A DNA stretch of 64,000 nt from Chara braunii (taxonomy: Eukaryota > Streptophyta > Charophyceae > Charales > Characeae), in the NCBI GenBank assembly GCA_003427395.1, contig BFEA01000182.1:444417-508416 (forward strand), given 5' to 3'. Under the pieces are notes generated by a model, which made no database searches, was not told the DNA's origin, and saw only the letters and a program-made list of their open reading frames with translations. Positions 52,945 through 62,972 of this stretch are shown here, one piece after another. Each line of letters opens with the position of its first letter. Position 1 is the stretch's first letter. Made by a program: the position numbers and the translations under genes.

Positions 52945-54030
52945 GAAAATTTACTTAATCGTTTTTGGCGTGCGTGGTTATATCGCAATGTGCATTTGGG
53001 GTTTTGTCACCGGAAACACACTTCAAAATTTTGGGATTTTACTTGATTTTTTTGTTTTTTTGGGTGGTTACATTTTGACATGCGTTCGGGATTTCGTCAT
53101 AAAAAATATCCTTTTAGATTTGAGGATTTTACTTAGTTGTTTTGTGGGGTACGTGGTTATATCCTGACGTATATTTGAGATCTTGTCACATAAAGATTTT
53201 AAGATTTTACTTAGTCATTTTGTCGTTTTTTGAAGTGTGTGGTAATATTTCGACATGTGTTTGAGATTTTATCATTGAAAAGAAACTTCGAGATTTTCAG
53301 ATTTTACTTAGTCGTTTTTTTAGTGCGTAGTTATATTCTGACACGCATTTTGAATTTTGTCAGTGAAAACGCACTTTAGACTTTCAAAATTTTACTTAAT
53401 CATTTTTTCAGGTGCGTACATGTGTTCGGGATTTAGTTATAGAAAAGAAACTTTGGGATTTTTGGATTTTACTTATTGGTTTTCTGAATGTATTCGGGAT
53501 TTCGTTACTGAAAATGCACTTTTGGATTTTAGGATTTTATTCAGTCATTTTTTTTGGGTGTGGTTATTTATCGACGTGCGTTTCATATTTCATCACCGAA
53601 AGCGCACTTCGAGATTTCGGGATTTTACTTGTTTTTCGAGTGCGTAGTTATATCCCAACGTGCATTCGGGTTTCGTCAGTGAAAACGCACTTCGGGATTT
53701 CAGTTACATCCCAACGTGCATTTGGGTTTCGTCATTTCTCGGGTGCGTAGTTATATTCCGAAGTGCATTCAGGATTTCGTCAACAAAAATGCACTTGGGG
53801 ATTTCGACATTTTCTTAGTCGTTTTTTGGATGCGTAGTTATATGACGTACGTTCAGAATTTCTTCACGAAAAACACACTTCGACGTTTCAAGATTTTACT
53901 TAATCATGTTTTTTTATGTGTGGTTACATTCCGACATGTGTTCGGGATTTTGTTATAAAGAATGCAATTCAAGATTTCAATATTTTACTTAGCCATTTTT
54001 TTAGGGTGTGGTTATATCCGCACGTGCATT
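52945..54030. repeat. Degenerate ~90-bp satellite array, about 12 units
   Basis: Head-to-tail units with the same parts: GTGCGTAGTTATATCC, GACGTGCATTCGGG, ATTTCGTCA, GAAAACGCACTTCG and GGGATTTTACTTAGTC. Unit length varies from about 60 to 105 bp with internal losses (for example near 53690-53740). The high density of in-phase ORFs on the plus strand follows from the repeat. Confidence 0.85.
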
Positions 54031-54260
54031 AAACCACCACTACCCCCGCCGGCCTAAATTCGATTTCTTAGCCTTACAGATCGGGTTCTTAGGGGGTGTG
54101 GCGACAGGCATGCGTAGGCGGGCCCGGTCCAAGGATTTTCAAGCGCCAACTTTGACAATTTTTCGCACTCAGAAGAATCGAAGAAAACATTTGTTTAGGC
54201 AGGCTGCATCCTGAAGTGGTGAAGGGTGTCATGAAGCGGTGATAAAAAATACGAATGTTG

Positions 54261-55020
54261 TTAACCTTCTCTCCCTACAACCCCCCAAAATTGCCACACT
54301 TCCATGATTGTTTTCAAGGGTGACGACCATAGAATCATTTCTTCCAATTTGGTGTCTGGCCTCCTCATGTCCTTGTCACAAATGAACTTCAATATCTTAA
54401 TAGAAGAAACCGTCCACCGACTCTTAGTCTCACTAACAATAAGCTTGGTGTCCTCTAACTTTGGAAGGACCGCATCTACATCCGCCATATGATCTACTAC
54501 GAATTTTCTAACCCCGGAAAAGACCTCTGTTTCGTCCTTCTCTACCGATCCTTTGATTGAAAAGTCATCAAGAAAAACTTTCACTTTTTCCGGAATGAAT
54601 TCATTGAGGACTACAATCATAGCTCGTTGAAAAACGACCACTCCATTGGTCCAGCTGATCATAGGCACAACCATCATTTGTACCAAACCCAATGGAGTAT
54701 GTTGACCATCATGTGCCAGTCACGATAATCCAGGGGGATTTCATCGTACCCAGAGAAAAGGTCACAGATGGAATAGATTGATTGTCCCGCCGCTTCTTCT
54801 GCCAAGAGGTCCGCTTCCGGTATAGATCCAACGTGTCGGATGGTGACGACATTCGTCCTCCGAAGATCCTGGATCCACCTAAGTTTGTCGTTACCTCCTT
54901 TTCTTATAAAAAACCACTTGTTCGCATACGCGCTTTCACATGAACGTCTTGATTTTCTCTTTCTTGAAGGCGACTATTTCCTCCTTCCCCTTTTGCGCGT
55001 ACTTCCACGGGGGTCTATCC
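54261..55020 (-). pseudogene. pol: Reverse transcriptase of gypsy element 2, partial
   Basis: The open part 54692-54261 holds GLVQMMVVPMISWTNGVVVF (the MPFGLTNAPATFQ position), KVKVFLDDFSIKG (the catalytic box as FLDD in place of the usual YxDD), and IKILKFICDKDMRRPD. Upstream frames 55020-54700 contain the earlier RT blocks in pieces (WKYAQKGKEEIVAF). Ends at the truncation. Confidence 0.75.
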
Positions 55021-55022
55021 TT

Positions 55023-55424
55023 TCATAGCACGTGAGGAACGGTATGGATCCTTGCTAGCTTGGCATACCTAGGGTCGATCCTGCCTCGTTCCGAGTCATC
55101 AAAGGCTATGGCTTTATCATAACCTCTCAAGACTGATACTACGTATCTTCTTTCAACCTCCGAAAGATTCTCATCTCCTATATTCATTTTCCTTACCCTG
55201 TGGGCAGTGATTCTTTGACCCTCCTCCTCTTTTCGCCTTTTGATGATCTCAACTATCTCTTCGTCGCAGATCGAGGACTCCCCGGTCCTGTCTCGGATGA
55301 CTGCGGGGGGGGTTACTTTCTCCGCTACGGTTTTATGCTTTCTACCTCCGCTGGCTAGAGGGATTCCCCAAAAAAGACAGCCTAATACATCCTCCGACTT
55401 CCTCATCCTTGCTATCCTTCTCAT
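55023..55424 (-). pseudogene. PR-RT linker of gypsy element 2
   Basis: Frame with IVEIIKRRKEEEGQRITAHRV..LSEVERRYVVSVLRGYDKAIAF and YAKLARIHTVPHVL, the tether region before RT (LLxxYxDVFA-like position). No known domain of its own. Confidence 0.55.
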
Positions 55425-55551
55425 GCCCTACCCCGTCGATTACAATCCAATCCTCCACCTCCTCAACTTTCACTTTGTCCTCCGGAGACATCTTTCCGGA
55501 AAAAGGGGTTTCTTCTAAGCGGGTTTGACATATTCTGGATCGACTTCCCCT

Positions 55552-56031
55552 CTATTTTGGGATACTTGTGCGGCTACGCTTATCTAGAGCATCTACAGTC
55601 CTGAGGACTACCCGAACTCCGTCTGGGGACTGGATGGAAAGCGTCTGGCTCCCATCGGGAAGGTCGACTGTAGTAGTGTGCACCACGCTTAGCCAGGTGC
55701 GGCGAAGTATCAATTCAGATGACGACTCTTTTACCGAACAGATAGGTATGTTAGTCTCTACCCCCACGACCTCGATCACTGGCTTGTGACAGACTCTGTC
55801 CGCTGGTTGTAATTTGTTATCTGCGACCACCATAGACATGGCGATTTTCCTATCTATCTCCAGGTTCAACTCCTTAGCAATAAAATTCCTACAAACGGTC
55901 GATTCTGACCCGTTATCCACCAAGGCCCTCATATCGCTTCCGTTAACCGTAGCCTGGAGCTGGCCAATGCCCAACACATAGAATCTCTTCACTTCCTCCT
56001 CGGAGAAATAACTCGTAAGCAGGCTTTCCAT
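55552..56031 (-). pseudogene. pro: Protease of gypsy element 2
   Basis: IGQLQATVNGSDMRALVDNG, then SESTVCRNFIAKELNLEID and LILRRTWLSVVHTTTV. The retropepsin active site reads D-N-G where D-S-G or D-T-G is usual; the Asn may be a mutation (AGT to AAT) or a family variant. The length of about 160 residues fits a protease with linker. Confidence 0.7.
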
Positions 56032-56037
56032 GGTGAT

Positions 56038-56466
56038 TCAAGAAGATTGGGTCGTCCCTGATTGGACCCTCTCCTTCGATGTCACATTACTTGAGACGGT
56101 CGGTCCCTTAGTCACCGGGACTCTTACCTTTTTGGTAATCCTCAGGAGCTCTTCCTGTGCATTCTTACTAGCCTCTAAGTACTCTAGCAGAGTACACTGC
56201 ATTGGTTGCATCAGGGCCCGTCGGAGAGGAACCACGGTATCTATCTCGTCCTGCGTGCATTTCATCTCGAATTTCTTCGGCCCTCTCTTTCTTCGTGAGG
56301 TGGGCTCCCCTTCGCCCTTCCCTTCTGCCTTTTTTTTCTCTTCAATTTTTGCGTCCGTCATCGGTTGATCTGTATCTGCGTTGTGCCTCCAAGGCGTGAC
56401 TTCTCTTTCCCCAGAAGAGCTGGCTTTGGCTTGGGTCCTCACTCTTAAGCACTGGTCCGTCTCCAC
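56038..56466 (-). pseudogene. gag-PR linker of gypsy element 2
   Basis: Charged frame (EEKKKAEGKGEGEPTSRRKR, GPKKFEMKCTQDEIDTVVPL, QCTLLEYLEASKNAQEELLR). The KFEMKCTQDEID..LLEYL stretch just before the protease is seen in other plant gypsy polyproteins by layout. No catalytic residues. Confidence 0.5.
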
Positions 56467-56759
56467 CTCCCCGGAGGAGGTCGCTATGAACTTAATGCTG
56501 GAAAGTTGGGGCTCCCATGTGGAGGCTCCCGTGGTCGGTTCGAGTTCCGTTATTTGAACTCAGGACGTCCCTGCTACCCCACTAGCCTCCGGTCTCCTCT
56601 TCAGATTTTCTTCTTGCAAGGCGATCCTCTTATCAACATTCACCCTCATGGAAGGGTAGAAGGAGACCGGCTCTCCGTCATCAGCCCACACCACCCACTT
56701 ATTTTCATTCAACTTCACCACCACCAACTTTAGAGCCTTTGTGAGTTGTGGGCATTCTC

Positions 56760-57631
56760 GCTTGATATGGTTTTCCTAATTGCAGTAGATGCAAATCGTG
56801 CAACTACTCCGGGGAGTAGGGTTTGGCAGACGAGCCCCGACAGCATGTGTCGAGTTAGCCGTCGTCCCAGCGCCAGACGGGGGAGCAACCCTTGCTGGAC
56901 GTTCTCCCGGCCTTGGTCCTGAGGGATTATTTTGAGAAGGATCTCCCCAACGACCATCCCTCACATCCATTCAGTGGGAATTCCCCCAATCGAATCCCAT
57001 GTTGCCTTCACTATCCCGGTCGTTTCTCCAGGCCCCTTGGTTCCCCCCTCCGGGCTCATTTGCCTTCGCCCCAGCGATGACCAAGAAACCTCTAAGGAGT
57101 TCTATCATTCCCTTGTGGACCTTCATTTTTCTGCCGCCGCTTTTGCCTCAGGGACATATTCAGGCTTTCTTTCATGTACTCGGTTACATCCATACCTGCC
57201 CCTGTGAAGACTACTTCAGCTACTTTCTCAAAGCACTCAGAGTCCATAGGGGTCTTCTTAAGGATTTTTTTCCTTTTCTCCTCGGGTAGGTGCACCATGA
57301 ACATTACGCACCTATCTACTTCCGACAACATCCCTCTGTCCACTAGGGACTGAGATAGCCTTTTGAACCTTTTGGTAAAGGCTACCAAGCTTTCTTGCTC
57401 CCCCCTTGTCACTTGGCGCAAACCCTCAATCGTCGCGATTAGGTCGTTGTAGACAAAGGTCCTCAGTAAGATGGCTTTGAAGGTCCTCCATCTTCCATCA
57501 AGAGGGTAAATTGCCCTAATGGCTTGGTCCAATTCCGGGTCCAAGTGCTGGATAAAGTGATTTATCCACCCCTTCTCAGAAAACTTCGTTCGGAAGGCGT
57601 AGCTCTCCCACTTCTCAACGAACCCAGTCAC
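56760..57631 (-). pseudogene. gag: gag of gypsy element 2 with CCHC knuckle
   Basis: 57631-57092: WINHFIQHLDPELDQAIRAI, FKAILLRTFVYNDLIA, ESLVAFTKRFKRLSQSLVDR, a helical retrotransposon-gag domain. At about 56800-56760 the minus strand reads C-IYC-N-stop-EN-H-IKRE-C: a CX2CX4HX4C knuckle with a TAG inside it. Confidence 0.75.
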
Positions 57632-58960
57632 GTCTCTCCAATAAAATAAAGGGTTTCTACCCCCAAATTGACGTCGTAATAAGGGACGCGCCTGTCATCG
57701 TAGCAGCGGAAATACGGACCTTCTGCTGGCCCGTCTATTACCGGGTCATAGGGCTTATACCAGGCTGGATCCAACTCTTCCACGCGCAGCCGACTTCGGA
57801 GTCGCTCCACAGGACCCTCGTTCAGGGGCCCTCTCCCCCTCTCATCTTCTCGCTCCCATTTGGCGAGAGCTGCACCTCTCCACATTTTTCCTGCCCTGTC
57901 CTACCTATCATCTCATCAGAGACCCAGACAAAGTCGACTTCCCGACCGGCCCATCGGTGCACACCTTCGGTCCGTTCCGTAGTCCGCTCCTCGACTAATT
58001 CTCTTCCTCTGAGGCCCCCTTCCTCATTTCTCCGAGGCCCCCAACCACTTGCCCTATCACGTGTCATTACCGGGCCTCGTCTGCCCCCTTCTTCCGCATC
58101 CACCTGGTCGGCCCACCGAGTTTTGATGGGGATGCCCCTCGTGGCTTCCGCTACTCTTCCTCTTGTCGACACCCTTAATTCCAAGTCCCTATGCAAATGC
58201 ATTTCGGTATCCACTTTTTGCCCGTTGGGGGAGTCTTTCTCTTCAAAGACTGATCCTTACTCCTCTCACCCCTATCTCTTACGCTCTCCGGCTTTGCCAC
58301 CCATCCAGTTTCCCTACTCAACTTCATTCCTAGTTCTACCCCGTCTTTTACCTTTGCAACGTCCGTCAACCCCGACAATTACGAGTGCTTAGGTTCGACC
58401 TCGCTCTCCATGCGCCCTATCGATCCCTTTTACTCGCTTTCCTCGCTAGTGCTTGTATCCTCCTTACCGCTGCTACTTTCTTCCAAACTCTTTCCCTCCT
58501 TACTAGACGTTCCTTCCTGGTCACTTCCTACTAATTCTTCGCTCGTCACGGTCCACCACGAGTCTCGTACCAACTTTTCTTCATAGGCCGCTAGTGCTAA
58601 ACGAGCGATTTTCAGGTCGGAGACATTCCCAACCCCCTTCTGGGAACAACGCCTTATCAAACCCCTATCTACCTCACCTGCGTGTTGTTGAACTAGGGGT
58701 CTTATGAATTCTCCCACTTGTGCCCACCATTCTAAGTCCGTGTTACTTTGAGACTCCCAACACCGGGTGAACAGCTCGTGTCCCCCCGTTTCCCCCAAAG
58801 AGTAATTTTCTATCACCTGTCCCCGATTTAGGATTTTCCTAACCGCCGAGTCGTTAGGGTAGAGTAGGCGGTACGCCCAAGCGGGAATCTCCCAGGTTCG
58901 GCCGTATGCCGCACAAAGAATCTCTTGTCGCCCCCTATATTCGACTCGGTCTAGCACGCA
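57628..58960 (-). pseudogene. Pre-gag region of gypsy element 2, second domain copy and acidic linker
   Basis: 58957-58430: CAAYGRTWEIPAWAYRLLYP, HELFTRCWESQS, then a helical segment and an acidic Ser/Glu tail (KEGKSLEESSSGKEDTSTSE). 58378-57628 are Arg/Gly-rich charged frames (MTRDRASGWGPRRNEEGG) leading to WKSYDPVID-like sequence before gag. The first part repeats a domain found at 60345-60119. I recognise no known family. Confidence 0.5.
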
Positions 58961-61212
58961 CTCTTCTTAGGGAGTTCCTCCCAGCCTTTTAAGTCGGCCT
59001 AAGGCTCTCTTTTCCTTCCCTTCCGCTAGTTCGGTTGTGAATAGCTGCCTATCGCTGTCGGATAGGAAAATTTCTTCTCTTCACGTTCGGAGGTTGTCCT
59101 CAGAGACCACTGAAAAGCGAATAACTGTTTCTTAATCGTATATTTCAAAGAACTCCACGAGTGTCGTTCCTCCAGTTCTAATCTTAGGGAGGGTTACTCC
59201 ATATCTTCCTCCCAACTTCCAAGCTCGTTGCAGGATCCCTACGGGGTTTCTCAGGTCATACCTAATCATCGGCGGTTTATCTCACCCTGACCAGTCTCTC
59301 AGCAGCCGCGACCAAGGAATCTTTACACTTTCGCCGAGCGTCATTGCCCTTTTCGTTTAGCACCTGTCGCAAGACCCGTTCGTATTCTCCCGTCCTATCC
59401 CAATAACGAGCCTCAATCAAGTGTAAACTTGCTTCAAGCAGTACCCCTAACCTCCTAGCATCTTCCTCAATCCTTTGCTCAACCTTCAGAAGTGACTCTC
59501 TCCACTCCCTTGAAAAGCGGGTTCCTCCTGACTCACCTATGGTAATCGAAAATTTGGCTAACATGGTCCATGACCTTCTTTTCCACAGAGCGAGTCTCCG
59601 GATCTCCACAAAGAACTCCCTCTCTGCTCTAGAGACTTGGCCTTCTCGAAGTCCAATGACTAGTTCCGCCACCCCTTCTACTTCTACCTCGAGGCCGTCT
59701 TCTCGGGTCTCCAATTCCCAATTTGTTGAACCCGAGGTAAAGCTAGCTCTCATGCATGTCTCTCCTCTGAGAGCAGCTCCTCCTTTTGCTCGTCAAAGAT
59801 CCTGATACTTGTCGTCTCAAGCGCTTTTATGCTGGCCAAGGAGCCAGGCTAAGCTCTTCTGTGCTCTTCCGAGCAAAGGGTCGGGATCCTATAAAGCTCC
59901 GTCCCCACCCTGTGTAGCCCCGCTGGTTCCCAATCGTCAGGCTCACTCATGCCTGATGTTCCTTCGCTTGCAGGCCATGGCAATGCGAATGAGCTCCGAA
60001 GGGTCGAGGCCTTTCAGCCCCGTCTCACAAATCTCGCCAAGGTATCTCCACGAGACCGCCGAGTCCCTCACAGTCGGCCCCAACCTTCAAATATGTACCC
60101 TAGGTTGTTTAGCCATGACTAGTTGTTATGACTTGGGTTTTCAAAACACCACGTCAAGAGGGCATGCGAGTCTGACCGCGTAAAGCGAAACTGATTTAGA
60201 ACCGTGATCCTCCTCTCCACAACTTCTCTAACCGTCTCAGAGGGGTAGATCATATCGAAGATGAATCTGGGTACTTCCACTGGGTAGCTAGTAGCAAAAT
60301 ACGGCACCTCCTCAAGCCCAGCGTATGTCGCCCGGTATGCTATTCGGCATCCCCTGGCGACCCTACCTCGTTAACTAACTCCTCTAGTCTGGCCCTTACG
60401 GGCTGAGCGTGCCAAAGAGGATCTTTCCCCAGCTTCAAACTCAAAACCACTTCCAAGAACCCCTCTTTTGAAAGGAAGATCTTAGCTCGCCCGACAATCA
60501 AATCACCTTCATCGCTCACTGTCAGACGGATGAAACCCTTTCCGTGGTAGGTCTCAGCTTCCTCCCTCCGAACCCTCCGGGTTTGAGGGATGACAGCTAA
60601 GCTTGATTTTGGGAGGGTGACTCGACAAACTTCGCCTTCTTCCTCTACAGGGTGTATAGAGGTCTGATGTGTCCCTAGAACCCTCTTTATCATAATCCCC
60701 TAGGAGAGCTCGTACCCTCTTCAGTTTGCCACTTGCTCCTCTTTGAATATACGAGGGTAGGGGACCTCGGCGACGTGTGCCCTTACTTCTTCGAATTCTC
60801 TTACCCTCTCCAAAATCCTAACTAGTTCTCTTTTTGTTGGCACCCCAGTGTCGACACACCGGGTGCAGAGCTAGAATAACCCTAGCGCCCGGATTCCTGA
60901 TTGATGGACGGACCGAAGCACCTCTATGACTCTTTCCTCGGAGTGTAAGAGTGCACACGCCAAGTCGTTTGCCACCTTCCTTGCAGATTCTCGGTAGCTG
61001 GTATGTACCTCTCGACTGATCACCAAGCCCCTCCAAATCTCAGTCTTGGAGTCGTCGTCTAAAAAGACCGTCGCATGTATCTCGAGGAACCTGCCGATAT
61101 GCGGCGGACCACCTCTTTGTACTCCTTCCTTCCAAGGCGATCGGTGAGCTCTAACCCACACGTAAGCACCTTCTTTGATTACCTCTCCCCTCTCAACCTC
61201 CCCTCTCAACAC
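58961..61212 (-). pseudogene. Pre-gag region of gypsy element 2, N-terminal part
   Basis: Broken frames: 61212-60871 (YVWVRAHRSPWKEGVQRGG, EIHATVFLDDDSKTEIWRGL), 60693-60340 (VTLPKSSLAVIPQ, GFIRLTVSDEGDL, AKIFLSKEGFLEVVLSLKLG), 60345-60119 (VEVPRFIFDMIYPSETV, SHALLTWCFENPS), 59753-59277 (helical, REWRESLLKVEQRIEED) and 59280-58970 (VTLPKIRTGG, VIRFSVVSEDNL, EEIFLSDSDRQLFTTEL). The IFLS and IYP blocks thus occur twice, about 1.4 kb apart. Function unknown; position suggests an N-terminal extension of the polyprotein or a separate ORF. Confidence 0.5.
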
Positions 61213-62432
61213 TCATCCAATAAGTGGTCACACTGTCGAAGGGCGCAGTGTCCCGGCCCTCCGCAGCATACCTGTTTCCTGCTCATAAATCCCTGTTGCG
61301 TGCCTGTCTCGCTTCCCTGTTCATAAAACCTTGTTGTGCACCATCATCGCAGGAAAACCTCAGCGGTATACTAAGATCCCTTTCCTACTGGCCTATGGCC
61401 TGTGGTAGTCGTGGGGCGCTTAGGGACGCGACGGCGAAGATATGGAGCGGTTACTTCGAACTGCGCGCCTAACCTCTGCAGCTGGGTTATGGGGTAGGTG
61501 CGGTGGCGACGGTTACCGCCAGTAAATAAAGAAAGAAAGAAAGAAAAGAAAATAAATGCAAAATTAAGGAAAGGGGGGAAAAGGTTGAGTGTTGAGCTTT
61601 GGATCCGTGCCTAGATTTGAATCGTTGTCCTAGCGCCTCGGGGCCTGATGGTTTTAGTGAGGCCACGGCGAAAGAGAGTTCGAAGCGTCATTTTTTTTTA
61701 TTTTTATTTTATTTTTTAATTAATATTATTAATATTATTATTGCTACTAATTCTCTTATTTGATTTTCCTCTTCTGTCATTTCGCAAGGAACTAACGGTT
61801 CGTTTATGAATCTTCATTGCAGAACTGGTGGCCAGACCCTTCACTTTCGACTCATTACTAACGTGACCGCTTAGTTGCTGCATAGTGGGACCCCAAAACG
61901 GGAGCACCCGAGGCCTCATCGGTAGGACACTCATCACCTCCTGTGAGAGGTCATGAGCCCCCTCCTTACCATCGAACACGGGTACCCGTTAGTTGTAGCC
62001 CGATGACTCCTTTTTAGAGGAGAGGGGTTGCTGGTTAGTATCCCGTTATGGGACCACAGTTTCAGGGGTGGAATCATTCCGCAGCAAGACGAAGTGACAG
62101 GGACTGATAACAAAAAATCAGCAGGTATTATGACCACTGGTGTTTGGTCTCTTGCTTCGTTTTCCTTTTTTTTTTTTTTTTTTTTTCATTTTATTATTTT
62201 CATAATTATAGGCTACTAATAAGTTGAATTCTAAGGGTTATCTAAGTTCCCCATTATGACCACGGGGATTGCGGTAAGCAGCGATCCTATAAAGAGAAAC
62301 GGGGACTGGCCTCTGGCCATTTGGGGCATGAGTGATCTCGCTACACCAAGTGTTGGCGAATCGAGAAAGGGGGGAGGCTAGGCGGCGTGGTGAGTGTGGG
62401 AGATCATTTGTGCGCGCATTCTCATGCTCTGA
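61213..62432. other. Non-coding; possible remains of gypsy-2 leader or LTR
   Basis: Contains a ~45-bp imperfect repeat (61265-61350: CCTGTTTCCTGCTCATAAA and CCCTGTTCATAAAACC), GAAA repeats (61528-61555), AT-rich 61690-61760 and T-runs. By position it should include the leader of element 2, but I could not find LTR ends or a primer site. Confidence 0.35.
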
Positions 62433-62972
62433 GTGTCTGGTCACGGCTATTCTGGAGTCGGTAGCATAGTACCGTCTAGTCTACTCGAAAGGGCAGCTAT
62501 GGCTAGAAGCAATGGACTGCACGACTATAGGCCGAAGTACCTCAAGTTTATCTGGAGGTGGAAACAGATGTCGGATGAGTGGCCTACTGTGACCGCCATC
62601 CTGGACTACAACCGCTGTAATCAGGAGGCCAGACTGAAGGTGAATGTGGAAGGGGGGAAAGAGGAGGAAATGAGAGTAGACCAGGGCCTGCAGTTGGCGA
62701 TCACGGAGGCTAAGGACCGACCTGAGAGGAGATGCAGGAGAGATGGGGTCATAGATGAATTAAAAGTGACAGTTTCTTACCTGGAAGCAGAAACCTCGAC
62801 AGACATAGTAGAGCGGGAGAAGAGGCACCTGGACCGCGACACGGAGGCTGAAAACGACGAGAGCGACCTGAACGGAGAGACCAAGTCTTGGCACGGGTTG
62901 GATTGGTGGCGATGTAACCACCCGCCAGATGAGTCAGTAGAAGACTGTCTGGAGGCCATCTCGCGTCGATAG
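62433..62972 (+). CDS. Hypothetical protein, 179 residues
   Basis: Uninterrupted frame with a mixed, protein-like composition: KYLKFIWRWKQMSDEWPTV, an acidic middle and KSWHGLDWWRCNHPPDESV. No recognised domain or signal; predicted helical and charged. The 540-bp length in a 52-54% GC context can occur by chance, so coding status is uncertain. It could be a fragment of a mobile-element protein. Confidence 0.3.
   Translation: MSGHGYSGVGSIVPSSLLERAAMARSNGLHDYRPKYLKFIWRWKQMSDEWPTVTAILDYNRCNQEARLKVNVEGGKEEEMRVDQGLQLAITEAKDRPERRCRRDGVIDELKVTVSYLEAETSTDIVEREKRHLDRDTEAENDESDLNGETKSWHGLDWWRCNHPPDESVEDCLEAISRR

Larger units (their letters stand above)
54250..61212 (-). mobile_element. Ty3/gypsy element 2, minus strand, truncated after RT
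   Basis: Right to left: a long pre-gag coding region (61212-57885), gag (57631-57092), CCHC knuckle (about 56800-56760), linker (56466-56038), protease (56031-55552), linker (55424-55023) and RT (about 55020-54261). No RNase H or integrase follows; the satellite begins 220 bp beyond. I found no LTRs or primer site, so the element is a decayed fragment. Frames shift repeatedly. Confidence 0.75.

Noticed and set aside
52945-54030. CRISPR-like array
   Set aside because: Units are degenerate throughout, of variable length, without alternating identical repeats and unique spacers, and the genome is eukaryotic.
61213-61500. LTR of gypsy element 2
   Set aside because: Expected there by position, but no TG..CA ends, primer site or second copy could be found.
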